Assembly (NCBI RefSeq): GCF_026168105.1
Contig: NZ_LBMW01000013.1
Location: forward strand, 62,001-126,000
Direction: 5' to 3'
DNA length: 64,000 nucleotides
From: Streptomyces hygroscopicus
GTDB taxonomy: Bacteria > Actinomycetota > Actinomycetes > Streptomycetales > Streptomycetaceae
This document shows, in pieces, positions 18,212 through 27,690 of this stretch; within the stretch, counting starts at the first letter, position 1, and each line of letters starts with the position of its first letter. The notes below the pieces were generated by a model, which was not told the DNA's origin, searched no databases, and saw only the letters and a program-made list of their open reading frames with translations. A program made the translations under genes and the position numbers.

Positions 18212-19243
18212 ATGCTCTCCGGGAACGGTCGTCACCGTCGCCCCCGTCAGGCTCCGGCTCTCCTCGTTGCGGCTGGGGTGACCGGCTCAGCGATCGCGAT
18301 CCCGCTCCTCGGTGCGACCGGTGCGAGCGCGGCGGGCGGCACCACCTGGGATCAGGTCGCGGAGTGTGAGAGCGGCGGCTCCTGGAGCGCCGACTCCGGT
18401 AACGGCCGCTACGGCGGTCTCCAGTTGTCGCAGGACGACTGGGACAAGTACGGCGGCCTCGACTACGCCGCCAGCCCGGACCAGGCGAGCCGCTCGCAGC
18501 AGATCGCCGTCGCCGAGAAGGTCCTCGCGGCCCGGGGTGTCTCCGCCTGGCCGGTCTGCGGGCTGACCTCCGGCCTGAACAAGGACTCCGGTTCTGCGGG
18601 AGTCGACACCGGCCTCGCCGGGCAATCGGCCGGAAGTGCGTCCACCTCGGGCTCCGGTATCGACTCCGGGCTGTCCGAATCATCCACCTCGTCCCAGTCG
18701 TCCACTTCGGCAGCTCCGTCGACGTCTTCGTCCCCTTCCTCCTCTCCCGCCATCTCCCCCTCGTCGTCCTCGCCCTCCTCCGCGTCCCCCTCCTCGACGG
18801 GGGGTGCCGACTCCGCCGGGGGTGGCGCGGTTGCGAGCGGCTCCGAGGGTTCGGGCGGCTCGGCAGCGGCCACCTCGAAGAGCAACGAGTCGGACAAGTC
18901 CGGCCAGAACGGCGCCTCTTCGAGCGGGAGTGCGAGCGATGACACCGGGGCGGGCCGTCATCGCGGCGGCAGCGCCGACGGGGGCGCCGCGGGCAGTCGA
19001 ACGGGCGACTCGTACGGGCGGCACGCCTCGCGCGGCTCCGGCGACGCACGCGCCACCGCCGACGGCTCGTACACCGTCCGCCCCGGAGACAGCCTGTCGA
19101 CCATCGCCGACTCCCTGGACGTCACGGGTGGATGGGCGGCTCTGTACGACGCCAACAAGGCGACGGTCGGCGCCGACCCCAACCTCATCCTCCCCGGTCA
19201 GAGCCTTGCCCTCGATGTCGAGGCGCCCGCCGCGCAGCACTGA
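18212..19243 (+). CDS. Resuscitation-promoting factor with long Ser-rich linker and LysM
   Basis: About 343 residues from ATG 18212 (GAAAGG upstream). A signal peptide cleaved near GASA is followed by the Rpf transglycosylase-like domain: TTWDQVAECESGGSW with the catalytic Glu, NGRYGGLQLSQDDW, and AEKVLAARGVSAWPVCG. A very long Ser/Gly/Ala/Pro linker spans residues of about 125-290. A C-terminal LysM peptidoglycan-binding module begins at SYTVRPGDSLSTIAD. Rpf enzymes cleave peptidoglycan and promote spore germination and exit from dormancy. It is followed at once by a second Rpf gene (19612) with a much shorter linker. Unlike that gene, it lacks the riboswitch leader. Confidence 0.93.
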   Translation: MLSGNGRHRRPRQAPALLVAAGVTGSAIAIPLLGATGASAAGGTTWDQVAECESGGSWSADSGNGRYGGLQLSQDDWDKYGGLDYAASPDQASRSQQIAVAEKVLAARGVSAWPVCGLTSGLNKDSGSAGVDTGLAGQSAGSASTSGSGIDSGLSESSTSSQSSTSAAPSTSSSPSSSPAISPSSSSPSSASPSSTGGADSAGGGAVASGSEGSGGSAAATSKSNESDKSGQNGASSSGSASDDTGAGRHRGGSADGGAAGSRTGDSYGRHASRGSGDARATADGSYTVRPGDSLSTIADSLDVTGGWAALYDANKATVGADPNLILPGQSLALDVEAPAAQH

Positions 19244-19399
19244 ACTGCCGTTCGTGCGGCGGCATTTAACGCCCTGCTTCGCACTGAATGTCCGGTTTGG
19301 TGAAAGTGAGAGATGGGTCTCAGAGGCCCTGATCGTCTTTGAAATTCACCGGTTCGACTGCTTACGGTCGTGACCGCTCGCCACAGCGGGCCCCTGCGG

Positions 19400-19597
19400 T
19401 TGCAACGCCGAATCCTGCCAGCGGCCGTACGGGAACAGTCGTCGCGTCAAGCGCCGTAGGCAGGAGCGGGGGACCCAAGGTAAGTGCCGCGCCCGGAAGT
19501 TGGCCGGGGCGGCTTGGGGTGAAGCCGCGCGCCGAAAGGTGCGCGGCCGGGCAACTCAACCGGCCCGAACCCGACAGCTCACCTCGCAGGCGTCGGT
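19400..19597 (+). ncRNA. ydaO/yuaA-type (c-di-AMP) riboswitch
   Basis: The leader of the second rpf gene carries the conserved blocks of the ydaO motif in order: GCCGAATCCTGCC (19408-19420), AGGAGCGGGGGACCCAA (19462-19478), CTTGGGGTGAA (19513-19523) and the terminal CCCGACAGCTCACCTCG with CAGGCGTC. A variable hairpin (CCGCGCGCC...GGTGCGCGG) sits between them. The end abuts the ribosome-binding region (GGTGAGGGG) before ATG 19612. This class is known to bind c-di-AMP and to control cell-wall hydrolase and rpf genes in actinobacteria, usually switching expression off when ligand is high. The outer boundaries are approximate. Confidence 0.88.
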
Positions 19598-19599
19598 GA

Positions 19600-20292
<693 letters not shown>

Positions 20293-20380
20293 CAGGCGGC
20301 TGGTAGCCGGGACGCAGAGTCCTCCTGCGAGGGGTCTCCCAATGGAGGCCCCGTGAGGACAGCCCTCGTCCCCATGGGCT

Positions 20381-20428
20381 CCCCGCTCCGGTGCGTGTTC
20401 CCCCGTACGCACCGGAGCGGGGCTTTTT
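20381..20428 (+). terminator. Intrinsic terminator after rpfA
   Basis: A perfect 16-bp stem (CCCCGCTCCGGTGCGT at 20381-20396 pairing with 20407-20422) and a 10-nt loop are followed by CTTTTTCCTTTT. This is one of the few canonical rho-independent terminators in the window, and it separates rpfA from enolase. Confidence 0.9.
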
Positions 20429-20534
20429 CCTTTTCTGTTCGCCCAGCGCCCCCCCTTTGTTCCGATCTGGAACAATTGGTACCGTCACCCTGTCCACGGG
20501 ACGGTCGGTCGGCCGGCCGATGGCCCGGGGCGGT

Positions 20535-21875
<1,341 letters not shown>

Positions 21876-21905
21876 CCAACCGGGGCCAGGCCCCAGCCGG
21901 TCCTC

Positions 21906-21950
21906 CGTACGTCCCCGTACCCGGTCCCGTACCGTGTGCGGGGACGTACG
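21906..21950. other. Hairpin between eno and divIC
   Basis: CGTACGTCCCCG (21906-21917) pairs perfectly with CGGGGACGTACG (21939-21950). It ends 26 nt before the divIC start. It could end or stabilise the enolase transcript while letting some read through. Confidence 0.55.
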
Positions 21951-21975
21951 CACGTATGAAGGGGAGGCGGGAGAC

Positions 21976-22452
21976 ATGGCCGGGAGGGACCGCGACCGGT
22001 TCTCCACCGCGACCAGACTGCGGCTGCTCGGCGAGCAGACGGCCGCACGGGTCTACCGCTCCCAGACCAAACGGCAGGCCCGCCGCTCCCGGCTCACGGG
22101 CCGCGCCGCCCTCCTCGCGCTCGTCCTGTGCACGCTGGTCGTGGCACTGGCGTACCCGATGAGGCAGTACGTCTCCCAGCGCGCCCAGGTCGCCGATCTG
22201 GAACGGCAGCAGGAGCAGGCCCGTCGGCGGGTCGAACAGCTACGCGACCTCAAGGCGCGCTGGCAGGACGATGCGTACGCGGAGCAGCAGATCCGTCAGC
22301 GACTGCACTATGTGATGCCGGGGGAGACGGGCTACATCGTGATCGACCCGCACGCGGCCAGGCCCTCGCCCCTGGAGCGGACCGCGGCCGCGCGCCCCTG
22401 GTACGCCAACGTCTGGGACGGGGTCGACAAGGCCGACCAGTCCGACCGGTGA
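21976..22452 (+). CDS. divIC: DivIC/FtsB-like septum formation initiator protein
   Basis: 158 residues from ATG 21976 behind GGGGAGGCGGGAG. A basic cytoplasmic N-terminus leads to a membrane segment at about residues 40-60, then an extracytoplasmic coiled coil (VADLERQQEQARRRVEQLRDLKARW). The DivIC-type C-terminal motif follows (AEQQIRQRLHYVMPGETGYIVID). DivIC/FtsB associates with FtsL and FtsQ at the division septum, and in Streptomyces it supports sporulation septation. The enolase, divIC, DUF501, ppx order is typical of actinobacteria. The stop codon is the first unit of a short tandem repeat. Confidence 0.92.
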   Translation: MAGRDRDRFSTATRLRLLGEQTAARVYRSQTKRQARRSRLTGRAALLALVLCTLVVALAYPMRQYVSQRAQVADLERQQEQARRRVEQLRDLKARWQDDAYAEQQIRQRLHYVMPGETGYIVIDPHAARPSPLERTAAARPWYANVWDGVDKADQSDR

Positions 22453-22536
22453 ACCGAACCGCTGTGAACCCAAGACCTGCTGTGAACCCCAAGACCTCTG
22501 TGAACCGAACAGCCGCTGTGCACCGATGAAGCAGTG
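22450..22536 (+). repeat. Tandem repeat of about 18 nt starting at the divIC stop codon
   Basis: The divIC stop TGA is the first triplet of the array. Units read TGAACCGAACCGCTG, TGAACCCAAGACCTGCTG, TGAACCCCAAGACCTCTG, TGAACCGAACAGCCGCTG and a diverged TGCACCGATGAAGCAG. Each unit keeps the reading frame and repeats the in-frame stop. Confidence 0.8.
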
Positions 22537-22583
22537 ACCGGACCATCAGCGTCCCGATGAGAAAGACAGCCTGAAAGACAGCC

Positions 22584-23201
22584 ATGGAAACGCCCCCGCC
22601 GCCCACCCCGCACACCGAGCCCACGGACGCGGACGTCGAGGCCATCAAGGAGCAGCTCGGCCGCGCGCCGCGTGGGCTGCGTGCGATCGCGCACCGGTGC
22701 CCGTGCGGGCAGCCGGACGTCGTGGAGACGGTGCCACGGCTCCCCGACGGCACGCCGTTCCCGACGACGTACTACCTGACGTGCCCGCGCGCCGCCTCGG
22801 CGATCGGCACGCTCGAGGCCAACGGCGTCATGAAGGAGATGACGGAGCGCCTGGCCGCCGATCCGGCGCTGGCCGCCGCCTATCGCGCCGCGCACGAGGA
22901 CTACATCGCCCGCCGCGACGCCATCGAGGTCCTGGAGGGCTTCCCGAGCGCCGGCGGAATGCCGGACCGCGTGAAGTGCCTGCACGTGCTCGTGGCGCAC
23001 TCCCTGGCCGCCGGCCCGGGCGTCAACCCGCTCGGCGACGAGGCGATCGCGATGCTGCCGCAGTGGTGGCGCAAGGGATCATGCGTGACGCACCAGTGGG
23101 CGGCGTCGGGTGAGGAAGGGCAGGCCGGAACCGGCGGCGAGGGCCCCGGCACCGGGCGGTTGGCCTCCAGGCCCCTCGATTCCGAGGAGGACGAGAAGTG
23201 A
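22584..23201 (+). CDS. DUF501 family protein
   Basis: 205 residues from ATG 22584. The core matches DUF501, a conserved actinobacterial family: EAIKEQLGRAPRGLRAIAHRC, the Cys-rich CPCGQP, FPTTYYLTCPRA, EYIARR-like DYIARRD, and CLHVLVAHSLAAGPGVNPLGDE. The Cys and His residues in HRCPCG, TCPR and KCLH could bind a metal. The last 30 residues are acidic and Gly-rich. Its GTGA overlap with the exopolyphosphatase gene (4 nt) and its fixed place between divIC and ppx suggest a linked role, but the function is unknown. Confidence 0.88.
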   Translation: METPPPPTPHTEPTDADVEAIKEQLGRAPRGLRAIAHRCPCGQPDVVETVPRLPDGTPFPTTYYLTCPRAASAIGTLEANGVMKEMTERLAADPALAAAYRAAHEDYIARRDAIEVLEGFPSAGGMPDRVKCLHVLVAHSLAAGPGVNPLGDEAIAMLPQWWRKGSCVTHQWAASGEEGQAGTGGEGPGTGRLASRPLDSEEDEK

Positions 23202-24139
23202 CACGCGTCGCCGCCGTCGACTGCGGCACGAACTCCATTCGGCTCCTGGTGGCCGATGCCGACCCGGCCACCGGTGAACTGATCGAGCTGGACCGGCGGA
23301 TGACCATCGTCCGGCTGGGGCAGGGCGTGGACCGCACCGGGCGGCTCGCGCCGGAGGCGCTCGAGCGCACGTTCGCCGCCTGCCGGGAGTACGCCGAGAT
23401 CATCGCCAAGCACGGCGCTCAGCGGCTGCGCTTCGTCGCCACGTCCGCCTCCCGGGACGCCGAGAACCGGGAGGAGTTCGTCGGCGGGGTGCAGGACATC
23501 CTCGGTGTCGAACCCGAGGTCATCTCGGGCGACCAGGAGGCCGAGTTCTCCTTCGTCGGCGCGACCAAGGAGCTGATGGGCCGCGAGGACCTGGCCAGGC
23601 CCTATCTGGTCGTGGACATCGGCGGCGGCTCCACGGAGTTCGTCGTGGGCGACGACCATGTGCGCGGCGCACGGTCCGTGGACATCGGCTGTGTGCGTAT
23701 GACCGAGCGTCATCTCGTGCGCGACGGGGTCGTCGCCGACCCGCCGACCGAGGAGCAGATCGCGGCCATACGGTCCGACGTCGAGGCCGCGCTCGACCTG
23801 GTGGACCGGGCGGTGCCGCTGCGCGACGCGCGGACGCTGGTCGGGCTGGCCGGCTCGGTCACCACCGTCTCGGCGATCGCCCAGGACCTCCCGGAGTACG
23901 ACTCGGCGAGGATCCACCACTCCCGGATCTCCCACGACCGCGTCCGGGAGATCACCGAGTGGCTCCTGAGGTCCACGCACGCCGAGCGCGCGGCGATCCC
24001 CTCGATGCACCCGGGCCGTGTGGACGTCATCGGCGCGGGCGCCCTCGTACTGCTCGCGATCATGGAGCGGATCGGCGCCGCCGAGGTCCTGGTCAGCGAG
24101 CACGACATCCTCGACGGGATCGCCTGGTCCATCGCCTAG
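23198..24139 (+). CDS. ppx: Exopolyphosphatase / pppGpp phosphohydrolase (Ppx/GppA family)
   Basis: 313 residues in the short actinobacterial form: one ASKHA-fold phosphatase domain without the C-terminal extension of E. coli Ppx. Motifs are the N-terminal phosphate loop VDCGTNSIRLLV, ATSASRDAENREEF, the adenosine-side GDQEAEFSF, VVDIGGGSTEFV and LAGSVTTVSAIA. It removes terminal phosphate from polyphosphate or pppGpp. The GTG start overlaps the DUF501 stop by 4 nt. The operon probably ends at the nested inverted repeat at 24212-24272. Confidence 0.93.
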   Translation: MTRVAAVDCGTNSIRLLVADADPATGELIELDRRMTIVRLGQGVDRTGRLAPEALERTFAACREYAEIIAKHGAQRLRFVATSASRDAENREEFVGGVQDILGVEPEVISGDQEAEFSFVGATKELMGREDLARPYLVVDIGGGSTEFVVGDDHVRGARSVDIGCVRMTERHLVRDGVVADPPTEEQIAAIRSDVEAALDLVDRAVPLRDARTLVGLAGSVTTVSAIAQDLPEYDSARIHHSRISHDRVREITEWLLRSTHAERAAIPSMHPGRVDVIGAGALVLLAIMERIGAAEVLVSEHDILDGIAWSIA

Positions 24140-24211
24140 CGGAGGCGTGACGGCCGACGGGCGGGCGTGCGAGCCGGACGAGTTGTCCAAGTCGGCCGGG
24201 GATGCTGACGG

Positions 24212-24272
24212 CTGCTCAGGAGAGTTCCGGGTGGTGAGATTTTTCTACTCACCAGTAGCCTCTCCTGAGCAG
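24212..24272. repeat. Nested inverted repeat (cruciform/terminator-like)
   Basis: CTGCTCAGGAGAG (24212-24224) is the perfect reverse complement of CTCTCCTGAGCAG (24260-24272). An inner pair, TGGTGAG and CTCACCA, is nested inside, with an AT-rich ATTTTTCTA loop. It ends about 70 nt before the Rex box. It may terminate the ppx transcript or bind a dimeric regulator. Confidence 0.75.
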
Positions 24273-24340
24273 GTCCGATAACGTATGAGCGCGCCCGAGG
24301 GGGTGTCAGGAATACCTCGGTGCCGCGCCGCCGGAAAACT

Positions 24341-24358
24341 TCGTGAAGTTCTTCACAA
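24341..24358. promoter_or_regulatory. Rex-type redox operator upstream of ndh
   Basis: TCGTGAAGTTCTTCACAA matches the Streptomyces Rex operator TTGTGAANNNNTTCACAA at 13 of 14 defined positions (mismatch at position 2). Rex senses NADH/NAD+ and represses respiratory genes when NADH is low. A NADH dehydrogenase gene downstream fits this role. Confidence 0.78.
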
Positions 24359-24666
24359 GGAAATCGTCCCTGCTGGGCGAGGTTTCGGGCCCGTTGTGCC
24401 ATCCGTGGGGCCGAGGGGCTCTGCCGGGGCGCTCCGGCCGGCGTTTCAGGGGTGTTGCGCAGGGGTGGGGTGAGAGCCCGGTATGGATCTCCCGACGGGC
24501 TTGCGGGGCAGCTCACGCGGCCTTGACGGCAGTCGGCCCTACACCGTGGTTCCCCGTCGGCGCCATGACCTCCGTCACGTGAGCGGCGGAGTGTAGCAGA
24601 CACCCCGTCCGAGCTTGTGAAGGGGCGCACGAGCGACCCCCCAGGGGCGGGTGGATACTCGATGGC

Positions 24667-26085
24667 ATGAGCACCACGGAGCGTCCCAGGATCCTCGTAG
24701 TAGGCGGTGGGTACGTAGGCCTGTACGCAGCTCGACGCATTCTCAAGAAGATGCGCTACGGCGAGGCGACCGTCACGGTCGTCGACCCCCGCTCGTACAT
24801 GACCTACCAGCCCTTCCTCCCCGAAGCCGCCGCCGGCAGCATCTCCCCCCGGCACGTCGTCGTCCCGCTGCGACGCGTGCTGCCGAAGGCGGAGGTCCTC
24901 ACCGGCCGGGTCACCACCATCGACCAGGACCGCAAGGTCGCCACGGTCGCCCCCCTCGTCGGCGAGGCGTACGAGCTGCCGTTCGACTACCTCGTCATCG
25001 CGCTCGGCGCGGTCTCCCGCACCTTCCCGATCCCCGGCCTCGCCGAGCAGGGCATCGGCATGAAGGGCATCGAGGAGTCCATCGGCCTGCGCAACCACGT
25101 GCTCGAGCAGCTCGACAAGGCCGACTCCACGACCGACGAGGACATCCGCCGCAAGGCGCTGACCTTCGTCTTCATCGGCGGTGGCTTCGCCGGTGCGGAG
25201 ACCATCGGCGAGGTCGAGGACATGGCCCGGGACGCGGCCAAGTACTACAAGAACGTGTCCCGCGAGGACATGCGCTTCATCCTGGTCGACGCCGCCGACA
25301 AGATCCTCCCCGAGGTCGGTCCCAAGCTCGGCCAGTACGGCAAGGAGCACCTCGAGGGCCGCGGGGTCGAGGTCTACCTGTCCACCTCCATGGAGTCCTG
25401 CGTCGACGGTCACGTGGTGCTCAAGAACGGCCTCGAGGTCGACTCCAACACCATCGTGTGGACGGCCGGTGTCAAGCCGAACCCGGCGCTCGCCCGCTTC
25501 GGGCTGCCGCTCGGTCCGCGCGGCCACGTGGACACCGCGGCCACGCTCCAGGTCCAGGGCACGGACTACATCTGGGCCGCGGGTGACAACGCCCAGGTGC
25601 CCGACGTCGTCGGCCGCAAGGCGGGCAACGAGAACGCCTGGTGCCCGCCGAACGCACAGCACGCGCTGCGTCAGGCCAAGGTGCTCGGCGACAACGTGGT
25701 CTCCGGGATGCGGGGCTTCCCGCAGAAGGAGTACAGCCACGGGAACAAGGGCGCGGTGGCGGGCCTCGGCCTCCACAAGGGCGTCGCGATGATCGTCATG
25801 GGCAAGATGAAGATCAAGCTCAAGGGCCGCCTCGCCTGGTACATGCACCGTGGCTACCACGGTCTGGCCATGCCGACCTGGAACCGGAAGATCCGGATCT
25901 TTGCGGACTGGACGCTCGGTATGTTCCTCAAGCGCGAGGTCGTCTCGCTCGGCGCGATCGAGTCTCCGCGCGAGGAGTTCTACGAGGCCGCCAAGCCGGC
26001 GCCGGTCCCCGCCGCGGCCAAGACCGAGGCGAAGGCCAAGACCGAGACGAAGGCCAAGACCGAGGAGAAGGCCAAGGCCTCCTGA
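24667..26085 (+). CDS. ndh: Type II NADH dehydrogenase (NDH-2)
   Basis: 472 residues from ATG 24667. A single-subunit, non-proton-pumping flavoprotein that passes electrons from NADH to menaquinone at the inner membrane face. Two Rossmann folds are visible: FAD-binding VVGGGYVGLYAARR at residues 11-24, and NAD-binding FIGGGFAGAETIGE near 170. VWTAGVKPNP and AAGDNAQVPDV are the usual FAD/quinone-side motifs. Membrane contact is through the C-terminal amphipathic region (WYMHRGYHGLAMPTW). An additional tail of about 30 residues is made of Ala/Lys/Glu/Thr repeats (KTEAKAKTETKAKTEEKAK), beyond the usual family end. A Rex operator lies upstream and a strong terminator downstream. Confidence 0.93.
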   Translation: MSTTERPRILVVGGGYVGLYAARRILKKMRYGEATVTVVDPRSYMTYQPFLPEAAAGSISPRHVVVPLRRVLPKAEVLTGRVTTIDQDRKVATVAPLVGEAYELPFDYLVIALGAVSRTFPIPGLAEQGIGMKGIEESIGLRNHVLEQLDKADSTTDEDIRRKALTFVFIGGGFAGAETIGEVEDMARDAAKYYKNVSREDMRFILVDAADKILPEVGPKLGQYGKEHLEGRGVEVYLSTSMESCVDGHVVLKNGLEVDSNTIVWTAGVKPNPALARFGLPLGPRGHVDTAATLQVQGTDYIWAAGDNAQVPDVVGRKAGNENAWCPPNAQHALRQAKVLGDNVVSGMRGFPQKEYSHGNKGAVAGLGLHKGVAMIVMGKMKIKLKGRLAWYMHRGYHGLAMPTWNRKIRIFADWTLGMFLKREVVSLGAIESPREEFYEAAKPAPVPAAAKTEAKAKTETKAKTEEKAKAS

Positions 26086-26104
26086 CCCCCGGTCGCCGAA
26101 CCAG

Positions 26105-26146
26105 CCGAAGGGCCTCCCGCCATCCGTGGTGCGGGAGGCCCTTCGG
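26105..26146 (+). terminator. Hairpin terminator after ndh
   Basis: CCGAAGGGCCTCCCGC pairs perfectly over 16 bp with GCGGGAGGCCCTTCGG around a 10-nt loop, 20 nt after the ndh stop. No T-run. Confidence 0.8.
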
Positions 26147-26317
26147 CGTGCGTGACGGGAAGCGTGCGCCCGGCGGGTGAGCAGCGGATTCCTTGGGGGT
26201 CCAGGGCGGATACCGGCATTTTGCCCAGCCGTAACGCCAACGGGGGACTGCGGCCCGGCCTCGCAGGTGTTTACGTGGTGTTGGACATTCCGGGATCCCG
26301 TCACGGAGGTGTGCACC

Positions 26318-27610
26318 ATGGCCGACGCCGCGCCGCGGCTGAAGAGCCTCGTCGAACAGTTGTTGGGAGTGTCCCTCCCGGTGCGCATCCGCGCCTGGGA
26401 CGGTTCGGAGGCCGGTCCGCCCGGCGCTCCCACTCTCGTCATCCACAACCGCCGCGCCCTGCGCCGTCTGCTGTGGAAACCGGGCGAGTTGGGCCTCGCC
26501 CGCGGTTGGGTCGCCGGAGATCTGGGCATCGACGGCGATCTGTACACCGCTCTCGACCTCCTCGCCGGTCTCGTCTGGGAGCGCGGCGACGACGCCCGCA
26601 CCCTCACCCAGGCGGTCCGTGACCCGGATGTGCGCGCCGCCGTCCGCGGGCTCGCCAAACTGGCCGGTCCCTTCCCGCCGCCCCCGCCGCCCCAGGAGGA
26701 GGTCCGCAGGGCCCACGGCCACCTCCACACCCGGCGCAGCGACAGACGGGCCATCAGTCACCACTACGACGTCGGGAACGACTTCTACGAGATCGTCCTG
26801 GGCCCGTCCATGGTGTACTCCTGCGCCTACTGGACCGGCCTCGACAGCACCCTCGAGGACGCCCAGCGCGACAAGCTCGAACTCGTGTGCCGGAAGCTCG
26901 GCCTGAAGCCCGGTCAGCGGGTGCTCGATGTCGGCTGCGGCTGGGGCTCCATGGCCATGCACGCCGCCCGCGAGCACGGCGTGAGCGTCGTTGGCGTCAC
27001 CCTCTCCCAGGAGCAGGCCGCCTACGCCCGCAAGCGGATCGCCGACGAGGGGCTCACCGACCGCGTCGAGATCAGGGTGCAGGACTACCGCGACGTCGCC
27101 GACGGGCCGTACGACGCCATCTCCTCCATCGGCATGGCCGAACACGTCGGCGCCGAGCGGTACCTGGGGTACGCGCGCGACCTGTTCACTCTGTTGAAGC
27201 CGGGCGGCCGGCTGCTCAACCACCAGATCGCACGACGGCCCCAGCGGGACGAATCGTCGTACTCCGTCGACCCGTTCATCGACGCCTATGTGTTCCCGGA
27301 CGGTGAACTCGCCCCCCTCGGCAGCACGGTGACCCAGCTGGAGCGCGCCGGGTTCGAGGTCCGCGACGTCGAGTCCCTGCGCGAGCACTACGCCCTCACC
27401 CTGCGCGGCTGGGTCGCCAACCTGGAGGCCCAGTGGGGACGGGCGCAGCGCCTGACGAGCCCCGGCCGCGCCCGCGTCTGGCGCCTCTACATGGCCGCCT
27501 CCGCGGTCGCCTTCGAACGCAACCGCATCGGCGTCAACCAGGTCCTCGCCGTGCGGACGCCGGAGTCGGGCGCGTCCGGGATGCCGTTGCGCTCCCGCAC
27601 CTGGAACTGA
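26318..27610 (+). CDS. cfa: Cyclopropane-fatty-acyl-phospholipid synthase family methyltransferase
   Basis: 430 residues from ATG 26318 (ACGGAGGT 7 nt upstream). The N-terminal domain (about 1-140) is the lipid-binding part of CFA synthases, with GELGLARGWVAGDLGIDGDLY. The catalytic domain then has HYDVGNDFYEIVLGPSMVYSCAYW, the SAM-binding motif VLDVGCGWGS near residue 202, SSIGMAEHVG with the active-site Glu/His region, and YVFPDGELAPL. CFA synthases add a methylene bridge across the double bond of membrane phospholipid acyl chains. A homologous methyltransferase with another product cannot be excluded. It converges on the permease at 27691 with a shared terminator. Confidence 0.88.
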   Translation: MADAAPRLKSLVEQLLGVSLPVRIRAWDGSEAGPPGAPTLVIHNRRALRRLLWKPGELGLARGWVAGDLGIDGDLYTALDLLAGLVWERGDDARTLTQAVRDPDVRAAVRGLAKLAGPFPPPPPPQEEVRRAHGHLHTRRSDRRAISHHYDVGNDFYEIVLGPSMVYSCAYWTGLDSTLEDAQRDKLELVCRKLGLKPGQRVLDVGCGWGSMAMHAAREHGVSVVGVTLSQEQAAYARKRIADEGLTDRVEIRVQDYRDVADGPYDAISSIGMAEHVGAERYLGYARDLFTLLKPGGRLLNHQIARRPQRDESSYSVDPFIDAYVFPDGELAPLGSTVTQLERAGFEVRDVESLREHYALTLRGWVANLEAQWGRAQRLTSPGRARVWRLYMAASAVAFERNRIGVNQVLAVRTPESGASGMPLRSRTWN

Positions 27611-27624
27611 CTCCCGTACGACGC

Positions 27625-27659
27625 GGGGCCCCGTCCGAGGGGTGATCGGACGGGGCCCC
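27625..27659. terminator. Bidirectional terminator between cfa and the permease
   Basis: GGGGCCCCGTCCGA pairs with TCGGACGGGGCCCC (14 bp, 7-nt loop) in the 80-bp gap between two convergent genes. Confidence 0.8.
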
Positions 27660-27690
27660 AACCGGTTCAGGGCTGCTCGGGCTGCCCGGA

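Larger units (their letters stand above)
24140..24666. other. Intergenic regulatory region between ppx and ndh
   Basis: These 527 bases contain no convincing gene. They hold a large nested inverted repeat (24212-24272) and a Rex-type operator (24341-24358). The remaining 300 bases before ndh would be a long leader or contain further promoters; no clear -35/-10 pair was identified. Confidence 0.6.
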
